12,420 nt of DNA from JANXDG01 sp964521665. Lineage in GTDB: Bacteria > Elusimicrobiota > Endomicrobiia > DTEH01. Each line of letters starts with the position of its first letter. Within the stretch, counting starts at the first letter, position 1. The position numbers and the translations under genes were made by a program. The notes beneath the pieces were generated by a model. The model was given only the letters and a program-made list of their open reading frames with translations, was not told the origin of the DNA and did not search any database. The DNA lies in contig CAZFSG010000039.1 of the NCBI GenBank assembly GCA_964521665.1, positions 1 through 12,420 of the forward strand, given 5' to 3'. Positions 6,947-12,420 of the stretch are shown here, piece after piece.

Positions 6947-8806
6947 TTAAAATAATATATTTATATTTATTCCAACTTCATAATTTCTCCCAGGTTGAGG
7001 ATAACCGACACGGTTCACACCTTTTTGGTTAAGTAAATCATTAACCTGTAAATATACTTTAGCAAAATTTAATATACTTTTTTGAATTTTTAAATTCCAT
7101 AACACAAAATTATCTAACTTCGTTCCTGTTTCACCATCAGAGGAGTATTGAGAATCTGTATATTTAAGGTTATTTATCAAATTTATACCAAAAGGTAAAG
7201 AGATATCAGAATTTAATGTTGCTAATATTAAAGGTGAATATGCTTGTTTTTGCCAACCTTTTTCTTCTTCACCTTTCTTTTTTATTCTGTTATCAGAAAC
7301 TAGGACTGATAGTTTATTTTCAAAATTTTTTATCTGAGAAAAGCCCAAGGTCAACTCCACACCTTGTGCAACTGTTTCATCAACATTTGATGGAGTCCAA
7401 GCAGACCATAAATCGTTTGGATCAACAGGATACCATCTAATTTGGTCTTTTATATATCTATAAAAAGGATTTACTTTTAATATAACAACACCAAAATTTT
7501 GTTCTACACCAAGGTCAACAGAGTATGCTTCTTCAGGTTTTAAATCAGGATTTCCTTTAACCCAAATTTGGTCCGGCCAATATAAATCCAAAAATTTAGG
7601 TGCACGCCAAGATGTCCCTGCAGATAAAGAAATTTTTGTATCAGCAATATTATATACTAACATCGCTTGTGGTGAAAATCTGTTACCAAAAATTGAGTTT
7701 GAATCCCATCTGATAGTAGGAATTAAAGAAAGATTTTCATAAGTAAAGTTTTTCTGTATTGCTAAACCTATGTTTGAAACATCTTTTTTAAAATTATCAG
7801 TTGGATTTAAAGGATATTTTTGGTCAATTTGTGAATATTCATAATTTAATGAGACAAAAAATTTATATGGTAAAGATATTGTGTTTAAGAAACTTATTGT
7901 TTGTAAAATCGAATCTGTCTTTGTTTGGTTCCATATTATAGGATCTTTTGAATTATCATACAAAAGTTTTTGATTATTATAAGAAACTTTTGATGTCAAA
8001 ATTTCACTTTCATATCCTAAACTTATAAAATATAAATCATCGTATTGTATAGCAAAAGGAGTGGACGCTTTCTTTTCTTTTTCTCCATCCCATTCTGACA
8101 TAGCAACAGTTGCAGGTCCTGGTACTCCTAATTCTGATTTGTTTGTCAAAGTATTTAATGTTAATTTACCATAAAAAACTGGTAAAGAAAAGTTTGCATA
8201 TCCTGATAATGAGTTATATTTTGAATTTTCTCTCCATCCATCAGAATGTTTATTTGAAGCATTAATAATTATAGAATAATCTAAAGAAGCATAATCTACT
8301 GCTGCATTTAAAATGTATGTGTTAAAACTTCCATATGAAATACTTGGCACAACACTAAGTTTCTTTTCTTTTGCTTTCTTTGTAATAATATTTACAACAC
8401 CGCCTACTGCATTTGCTCCATATAAAGCAGAACAACTTCCCTGAATAATCTCTATCCTTTCAACAGATTCTGTTGGTATTAAAGAAAGATCTATTGCACC
8501 TTTGCCAACTCCACTTATTGGTATTCCATCAAGCAAAATCAATATCTGGTTAGCAGTAGAATTTCTTAATCTTAAAGTTTTTGCACTACCTAGGGTTGCA
8601 TAATGAGGAACTTCGCCAGTTGTTAAAATATCCAAAAGTTCACCTACATTTTTTGCGTTTGTTTGCGAAATTTCTTTTTCTGTTATTACAATAGTATTAG
8701 AAGGAATAAACTTTTGAGGTATTCCTTCTTTTGTAGCAGAAAGAAATACCTCTTTTGCAAAATTTAATGATGTAAAAAGAATAATGGACAAAAATATTTT
8801 TTTCAT
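6947..8806 (-). CDS. btuB: TonB-dependent outer-membrane receptor, BtuB-like corrinoid transporter
   Basis: A 619-residue protein, close to E. coli BtuB in length. Residues 1-17 are a signal peptide ending NFA. EVFLSAT (19-25) just after it is a plausible TonB box. The plug domain covers about 31-145, with LRLRNSTANQILILLDGIPI (78-97), ERIEIIQG and the hallmark SALYGANAVGGVVNIITKK (126-144). The rest is rich in alternating hydrophobic beta-strands and ends in Phe, the typical C-terminus of an outer-membrane barrel. It would bring corrinoids across the outer membrane using TonB energy. The corrinoid substrate is inferred from its place directly after cobS and its BtuB-like size; TonB receptors for iron chelates look similar. 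No BtuF/BtuC/BtuD genes are in the window. The start at 8806 has a strong AAGGAGG. It has its own 184-nt leader region with a structured element and ends at an intrinsic terminator. Confidence 0.88.
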   Translation of the reverse strand: MKKIFLSIILFTSLNFAKEVFLSATKEGIPQKFIPSNTIVITEKEISQTNAKNVGELLDILTTGEVPHYATLGSAKTLRLRNSTANQILILLDGIPISGVGKGAIDLSLIPTESVERIEIIQGSCSALYGANAVGGVVNIITKKAKEKKLSVVPSISYGSFNTYILNAAVDYASLDYSIIINASNKHSDGWRENSKYNSLSGYANFSLPVFYGKLTLNTLTNKSELGVPGPATVAMSEWDGEKEKKASTPFAIQYDDLYFISLGYESEILTSKVSYNNQKLLYDNSKDPIIWNQTKTDSILQTISFLNTISLPYKFFVSLNYEYSQIDQKYPLNPTDNFKKDVSNIGLAIQKNFTYENLSLIPTIRWDSNSIFGNRFSPQAMLVYNIADTKISLSAGTSWRAPKFLDLYWPDQIWVKGNPDLKPEEAYSVDLGVEQNFGVVILKVNPFYRYIKDQIRWYPVDPNDLWSAWTPSNVDETVAQGVELTLGFSQIKNFENKLSVLVSDNRIKKKGEEEKGWQKQAYSPLILATLNSDISLPFGINLINNLKYTDSQYSSDGETGTKLDNFVLWNLKIQKSILNFAKVYLQVNDLLNQKGVNRVGYPQPGRNYEVGININILF

Positions 8807-8813
8807 TGTTCTT

Positions 8814-8820
8814 CCTCCTT
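8814..8820 (-). promoter_or_regulatory. Strong Shine-Dalgarno of btuB
   Basis: AAGGAGG on the minus strand, seven bases before the ATG at 8806. It is the best ribosome-binding site in the window and fixes the btuB start. It contrasts with the radical SAM and giant-protein genes, which have none. Confidence 0.85.
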
Positions 8821-8888
8821 TTTAAATAAATTTTTTAAATATAATTAATTTTAAACTTGAAAAACGAGTTGTAATAATATAGTATTTT

Positions 8889-8974
8889 TTAGCCGGTGGG
8901 TTTTTGATTTTTAACCTTAAAAGACTTTCCTCCACAGAAGAGCTTCTTTGAGGATGTTTATACCCACCGGCTAA
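8889..8974 (-). promoter_or_regulatory. 86-nt inverted-repeat element, candidate structured leader RNA of btuB
   Basis: A perfect 13-bp inverted repeat, TTAGCCGGTGGGT (8889-8901) and ACCCACCGGCTAA (8962-8974), encloses 60 nt in the spacer between cobS and btuB. The stem is GC-rich inside very AT-rich DNA. Inside, on the minus strand, TCCTC (8954-8950) can pair with GAGGA (8932-8928) around a small AGAA/TTCT hairpin, giving a branched fold; the remaining stretch of about 25 nt (8927-8902) is largely unpaired. The 3' arm ends 82 nt before the btuB start. No T-run follows it on the minus strand, so it is not a normal terminator. Its place fits a B12-responsive leader, but I do not see the conserved boxes of the cobalamin riboswitch. 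A small mobile hairpin element is the main alternative. Confidence 0.6.
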
Positions 8975-8990
8975 TTTTATAATTTTCTTT

Positions 8991-9716
8991 TCATATTTTC
9001 GCTCCCAAAAATAAGATTAAAAATAAGATTTCTAAAGTTTCATTTATAAATCCAAAAACATCGCCATTTATCCCACCAAATTTGAAATTAAAAAAATATG
9101 TGAGCACAACTGTGAATAAAAAACTTGTACAAACAAAAATTAAAGAAATATATACATTTTTTATGATTAAAATAAATAAAAGTAAACTTAATATTAAACA
9201 AAAAAATAGGATAAACAAATTTCTATGTAAAAACTTTTCTCCAATACCATCTTTTAATTTTTTACCAAAAAATCCTACAAATACTAACCCAGTTTTACTA
9301 AAAACTGGTGTTAAAACAAATACTAATTTGTTGTTATTTAAAAACAATAAATATTTCACCAACAAAATTATAAACAAATATATACTTCCAACAACACCAA
9401 TATGAGGATCTTTCAAAATTTCAATATAACATTTTTTAATTTTTCCAAATGTAGCATCTACTGTGTCAACAAAACCATCTAAATGTAAAAAATCAGAAAA
9501 GAAAATATAAAATGACAAAGTAAGCAATGTTGATATTTCTAAATTAAAAATTTTTCTTAAAAAAATAAAAAAAGAATAACAAATATAACCTATCAAAAAT
9601 CCAACAAGTGGAAAAAATATAAACATTTTATAACCAAAATATTGGCTATTTCTTTTAACAGGTAAAACTGTTAAAAAACTCACTGCATCTAAAAACAAGT
9701 CAATAAACTTCTTCAT
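8991..9716 (-). CDS. cobS: Adenosylcobinamide-GDP ribazoletransferase (cobalamin synthase) CobS
   Basis: A 241-residue integral membrane protein with several hydrophobic helices. It joins adenosylcobinamide-GDP to alpha-ribazole or its phosphate, the last assembly step of the nucleotide loop. Family motifs are clear: HLDGFVDTVDATFGK (78-92, the acidic metal-binding segment), EILKDPHIG (99-107), and GGINGDVFGFINE (214-226) near the C-terminus. The usual DG after the first motif is DA here (DATFGK). The ATG at 9716 overlaps the cobT stop as ATGA, so translation is probably coupled; no clear Shine-Dalgarno is needed or seen. Length is normal for the family. Confidence 0.95.
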   Translation of the reverse strand: MKKFIDLFLDAVSFLTVLPVKRNSQYFGYKMFIFFPLVGFLIGYICYSFFIFLRKIFNLEISTLLTLSFYIFFSDFLHLDGFVDTVDATFGKIKKCYIEILKDPHIGVVGSIYLFIILLVKYLLFLNNNKLVFVLTPVFSKTGLVFVGFFGKKLKDGIGEKFLHRNLFILFFCLILSLLLFILIIKNVYISLIFVCTSFLFTVVLTYFFNFKFGGINGDVFGFINETLEILFLILFLGAKI

Positions 9717-10795
9717 AAATTTTTTGACACGCCTGCAGTATCAAATGTTGCCATCTCATTTAAAATTTTACAACTTAACTCAATTATACTTGATGCTAAA
9801 ACAGCGCCAGTCCCTTCTCCTAATCTCATATTTAAAGATAAAATTGGTTTTAAGCCTAAAAATTCAAGTTGTATTTTATGTCCTGGTTCTAAAGATAAAT
9901 GTCCAGCAAACATGTATTGTATAACCTTACAACTAAAACAACTTGCAACAAGTGCTGCTGAAGTTGAAATAAACCCATCTAAGATAATTGGAATTCTATA
10001 ATATGCGCAACCTAAAATAATACCTGTCATACAAGATATCTCACAACCACCTATCTTTGACAAAATATCTATTGGATCGTTTAAGTCTGGGTTATTAATC
10101 TCTATAGAGTTTTCTATAACTTTAATTTTATTTTTTAATTTTTCATCATCAATTCCACTACCTCTACCTACAACATCTTTTGCAGCTACGCCACAAATAA
10201 AAGAAGTTAAAGCAGATGCAACAGTAGTGTTCCCAATACCCATATCGCCTACACATACTAAAAAATTCTCATCATTTTCTTTTGGATTATTTTCCACAAG
10301 TTCTTCTACTAATTCTATACCATTCAAAACCAATTGTTCAACTTCTTGTTTTGATAACGATGGTCCTTTTGTAAAATTCCTTGCACCATTGTTTACTTTT
10401 TTTATTTTAAAATTTTTATTTTCGCTAATATTAAAATTTTTTTTAACTCCAGCATCTACCACTATAACCTCACATCCAGTATGTTTTGAAAAAACATTAA
10501 TTGCTGCACCACCTTTTAAAAAGTTTAATACCATCTGGTAAGTAACTTCTTGCGGATATGCAGAAACATTTTCTTCAACTACATCATGATCTGCTGCTAC
10601 TACAAAAACAAATTTATTTTTTATCTTAGGCTTTTCATGACCACTAATAATAGCAACTCTTTTAGCAATTTCTTCTAATTCACCTAAAGAACCTATTGGT
10701 TTTGTAAGATTGTCAAGTATTTTCTGCGTTTTAACTGATATTGAAGTATCAAGTGTCGGAATATTTCCTATTATATGTTTTAGTTTCTCATTCAT
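9713..10795 (-). CDS. cobT: Nicotinate-nucleotide--dimethylbenzimidazole phosphoribosyltransferase CobT
   Basis: A 360-residue cytosolic enzyme that transfers phosphoribose from nicotinate mononucleotide to the lower-ligand base, giving alpha-ribazole phosphate. Motifs in order: TKPIGSLGELE (31-41), AADHDVVEENVSAYPQEVT (68-85), GDMGIGNTTVASAL (183-196), and LNMRLGEGTGA (321-331) with Glu327 at the place of the catalytic glutamate. Length matches the family. AADHD replaces the usual AADHG. The ATG at 10795 shares its A with the TGA of the upstream gene (TGATG), and GGAG stands ten bases before it. A TTG one codon earlier at 10798 is also possible. Confidence 0.96.
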   Translation of the reverse strand: MNEKLKHIIGNIPTLDTSISVKTQKILDNLTKPIGSLGELEEIAKRVAIISGHEKPKIKNKFVFVVAADHDVVEENVSAYPQEVTYQMVLNFLKGGAAINVFSKHTGCEVIVVDAGVKKNFNISENKNFKIKKVNNGARNFTKGPSLSKQEVEQLVLNGIELVEELVENNPKENDENFLVCVGDMGIGNTTVASALTSFICGVAAKDVVGRGSGIDDEKLKNKIKVIENSIEINNPDLNDPIDILSKIGGCEISCMTGIILGCAYYRIPIILDGFISTSAALVASCFSCKVIQYMFAGHLSLEPGHKIQLEFLGLKPILSLNMRLGEGTGAVLASSIIELSCKILNEMATFDTAGVSKNL

Positions 10796-11478
10796 CAAAT
10801 TTTTTCTCCTATATCAACTTTTTTAATATTTAAAAACCATGCAGACCAAAAAGTTTCTTTAAACACAACTTCTGTATCTAAAATTTTTATTCTTTTTTTA
10901 AATATAGGCCCATCATATACAAAAGTGTGATATTCACCATTTTCACCACAGATACAACATTCATATTTTTGAATTTCACTTACAAAATTTTCATCAACAT
11001 CTCTCCCAACAAATTCCTTAGGTAAAATTTTTGCATTAACACTTACAACTTTTGCTTTAAAACCTAAATTTATAAATTCATTAAGTAAATCAAAAGTTGG
11101 TTTCTTCCATAAAGGTTCAAAAAGTTTAAGTCCAATTTTATCACATTGTTTTTTTATCCAATTAGGATGTTCTTCAAGATAAATATCACCACAAATAAAA
11201 TATTTTATTCCCAAATTTTTTAGTTTCTTTAACATCATAATAAACTTTCTTTCATAAGAAGAATTTTGTAAACCAACATGATATTGTAACAATTTTATTC
11301 CTAAACATTCAGCCTGTAATTTTATTAATTCTTCACTGATTCCATGAAAAGAACTTCTTTTATATTTTTGTGAGACAAAATTTACTAAAAATCTCACATC
11401 ATATTTTTGTCCTAAAGCATAATATAATGCTAAAGTAGAATCTTTGCCTCCGCTAAAACTTACTGCTGATAGGTTCAT
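10795..11478 (-). CDS. Dph6-family PP-loop ATPase (diphthine--ammonia ligase-like) in a B12 operon
   Basis: A 227-residue protein of the ATP_bind_4/Dph6 family. The PP-loop SGGKDS is at 9-14. LQAECLGI (54-61), ICGDIYLEEH (95-104), EPLW (121-124), LGFKAKVVSV and LPKEFVGRDVDE (152-163), and GENGEYHTFVYDGP (178-191) follow in the order and spacing of the archaeal and eukaryotic enzymes. Those enzymes adenylate a carboxylate and amidate it with ammonia to make diphthamide on EF-2. Bacteria have no diphthamide, so this protein must act on something else. The tight overlaps (ATGA with cobU, TGATG with cobT) point to a job in corrinoid or lower-ligand handling, for example an ATP-dependent amidation, but that is inference. 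KYECCIC (171-177) adds a small cysteine group before the C-terminal motif. Start at 11478 has AAGAG five bases upstream. Confidence 0.9.
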   Translation of the reverse strand: MNLSAVSFSGGKDSTLALYYALGQKYDVRFLVNFVSQKYKRSSFHGISEELIKLQAECLGIKLLQYHVGLQNSSYERKFIMMLKKLKNLGIKYFICGDIYLEEHPNWIKKQCDKIGLKLFEPLWKKPTFDLLNEFINLGFKAKVVSVNAKILPKEFVGRDVDENFVSEIQKYECCICGENGEYHTFVYDGPIFKKRIKILDTEVVFKETFWSAWFLNIKKVDIGEKI

Positions 11479-11981
11479 TTTACTCTTAAAGCTACTCCTG
11501 ATATCATAAAATAAAATCTATCTGCATGTTTTACAAAAATTTGGTTCACTTTTCCTAAAACCTGTTGAAATTTTCTTGCTAACCGATGTGTTGCGACCAA
11601 ACTTAACCCGACTTCGTTTGAAACAACAACAGAAATTTTAAATTTTTTTAATACTTTGCACAAAATTTCTGTCTGATATAATATCTCTTCTTCATTATAA
11701 ACTTTTAACATATTAGCAACCCAAAAATTTATACAATCTATTATTAAATGTGATGTCTTTTTCAAATTTTTAATTTTATCAACAATGTTGACTTTTTCTT
11801 CAATTGTAACAAAATGTTTTGGTCTTGTTCGCTTATGTACAAATATCCTTTCTTTCATTTCTTCATCTTCGTAATAACCCGTAGCTATAAAAAATACATC
11901 TTTCTTATTTCTTAACATATCTACAGCATAACTTGATTTTCCACTTTTTATACCACCAGAAATAAAAATAAGTTTCCCCAT
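11475..11981 (-). CDS. cobU: Adenosylcobinamide kinase / adenosylcobinamide-phosphate guanylyltransferase CobU
   Basis: A 168-residue bifunctional enzyme. It phosphorylates adenosylcobinamide and then adds GMP to give adenosylcobinamide-GDP for CobS. Motifs from the ATG at 11981: P-loop SGGIKSGKSS (8-17), ATGYYEDEEMKERIFVHKRT (33-52) with His49 where the guanylylated histidine sits, RP at 53-54, DCINFWVANML (82-92), VVSNEVG (119-125), and RLARKFQQVLGKVNQ (133-147). I chose the ATG because MGKLIFISGG fits the family N-terminus; a TTG five codons earlier (11996) would overlap btuR. btuR stops four bases upstream and AGGGG lies before the start. The stop overlaps the next gene as ATGA. Confidence 0.95.
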   Translation of the reverse strand: MGKLIFISGGIKSGKSSYAVDMLRNKKDVFFIATGYYEDEEMKERIFVHKRTRPKHFVTIEEKVNIVDKIKNLKKTSHLIIDCINFWVANMLKVYNEEEILYQTEILCKVLKKFKISVVVSNEVGLSLVATHRLARKFQQVLGKVNQIFVKHADRFYFMISGVALRVK

Positions 11982-11985
11982 TGTG

Positions 11986-12420
11986 TTAATACTCAACCCC
12001 TTTTCTTCTTTTTATCCCTTTATCATATGGATGACTAATTTTTTTTATCTCACTTATATAATCAACATAAGGTTTAAGTTTATCAATTATTGTTTTATTT
12101 GCTTGTCCTGTAAGAACTAACTCTGTTAATTTTGGCTTCAATTTTATTAAGTTTATTAATTCATTAATATCCAAAACTTTCTCTCTCACACAAACCAAAA
12201 TTTCATCTAAAATAATTAAATCAAAATTTTTATTAAAAATTTTGGTTTTGATAAACTCTACTACAAACCTTATTTCTTTTTTTATTTTTTCTTTAGGATA
12301 ATTTTTATCAAAATATGGACATTTTTTAACAAAATGGTATAATTCAACATTTTTAAAATTTTTTAAAATTTTAAATTCGCCATAACCATATTTTTTTGGA
12401 TCTTTAAAAAATGTTATAAA
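11986..12420 (-). CDS. btuR: Cob(I)yrinic acid a,c-diamide adenosyltransferase, BtuR/CobO type (5'-partial)
   Basis: The frame is open from the right edge of the window to a TAA at 11988-11986, giving the last 144 residues. It transfers the adenosyl group of ATP to the cobalt of corrinoids. Matching segments: FITFFKDPKKYGYGEFKIL (family QFxKG...GE), FDLIILDEILVCV (family DLVILDEI), TELVLTGQ (family VVLTGR), and the ending EIKKISHPYDKGIKRRKGVEY (key residues HPYDKGI and RKG). The N-terminal P-loop (GxGKGKT) lies outside the window. An internal ATG at 12198 is not the start, because homology continues well upstream of it. The promoter of the whole operon must be beyond the window. Confidence 0.94.
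   Translation of the reverse strand, partial: FITFFKDPKKYGYGEFKILKNFKNVELYHFVKKCPYFDKNYPKEKIKKEIRFVVEFIKTKIFNKNFDLIILDEILVCVREKVLDINELINLIKLKPKLTELVLTGQANKTIIDKLKPYVDYISEIKKISHPYDKGIKRRKGVEY

Noticed and set aside
8920..8935. GGAGGAAAGTC on the minus strand resembles the conserved GAGGAAAGTCC of RNase P RNA
   Set aside because: The element is only 86 nt and none of the other conserved RNase P regions are present, so the match is taken as chance.
8889..8974. Calling the inverted-repeat element a cobalamin riboswitch
   Set aside because: The position fits, but I cannot find the conserved GGGAA and GCCACTG-type boxes, and it is far shorter than usual cobalamin riboswitches. It is left as an unassigned structured element.
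8975..8995. Tiny frame ATG AAA AGA AAA TTA TAA overlapping the cobS stop, as a leader peptide
   Set aside because: Five codons in AT-rich DNA arise easily by chance, and there is no regulatory codon pattern.
9082..9405. Plus-strand open frame of 107 codons
   Set aside because: It lies entirely opposite cobS, which has clear family motifs; the frame has no recognisable domain and is a by-product of AT-rich membrane-protein coding.
10227..10541. Plus-strand open frame of 104 codons opposite cobT
   Set aside because: cobT motifs cover the other strand throughout, and the plus-strand product is low-complexity Phe/Ser/Pro.
12345..12375. Repeated TTTTAAAATT words near the right edge
   Set aside because: They lie inside the btuR coding sequence and reflect Lys/Phe/Asn codons in an AT-rich genome.

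Overview
The window is a strongly AT-rich piece of bacterial chromosome in which every gene I can support lies on the minus strand. It reads from high to low coordinates as a vitamin B12 (corrinoid) salvage operon, a radical SAM gene, and then a very large secreted protein gene that runs off the left edge. A TonB-dependent outer-membrane receptor shows a Gram-negative cell envelope. The mix of AT-rich DNA, B12 salvage and a giant modular DUF2341/fibronectin/propeller surface protein resembles poorly cultured Gram-negative phyla such as Elusimicrobiota, Omnitrophota or WOR-3-like lineages. That placement is a guess; no marker gene is present. The 100-N run shows that this is a scaffold from a draft or metagenome assembly.

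B12 block (12420 to 6947). The order is btuR (5' end outside the window), cobU, a Dph6-like PP-loop ATPase, cobT, cobS, a 184-nt spacer with a striking inverted-repeat element, and btuB. From btuR to cobS the genes overlap or nearly touch (4-nt gap, ATGA, TGATG, ATGA), so they are one translationally coupled transcript. Together they would take up a corrinoid (BtuB), adenosylate it (BtuR), activate the side chain as the GDP derivative (CobU), activate the lower-ligand base (CobT) and join the two halves (CobS). No de novo corrin-ring genes are seen, so this looks like salvage and remodelling. The odd member is the Dph6-family enzyme: bacteria make no diphthamide, so its job here is unknown.

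The spacer between cobS and btuB holds an 86-nt element closed by a perfect, GC-rich 13-bp stem. It sits where a cobalamin riboswitch would be expected, but I do not recognise the cobalamin consensus in it. It is the best candidate for something undescribed here. btuB is followed by an assembly gap that is probably artificial (the same 11 nt abut both edges) and then by a strong intrinsic terminator.

Radical SAM block (6781 to 5846). One 311-residue radical SAM protein with a shortened SPASM-like C-terminus starts only 16 nt after the terminator stem, with no ribosome-binding site.

Giant surface protein (5768 to 1). A promoter with near-consensus -35 and a 17-nt spacer overlaps the radical SAM stop codon. 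It drives a gene whose first 1922 residues are visible: signal peptide, DUF2341, a lectin-like domain, fibronectin and Ig-like domains, a seven-repeat YCF48-like propeller, and four tandem copies of a beta-rich domain of about 165 to 175 residues. The C-terminus, and so the way it is anchored, is outside the window.
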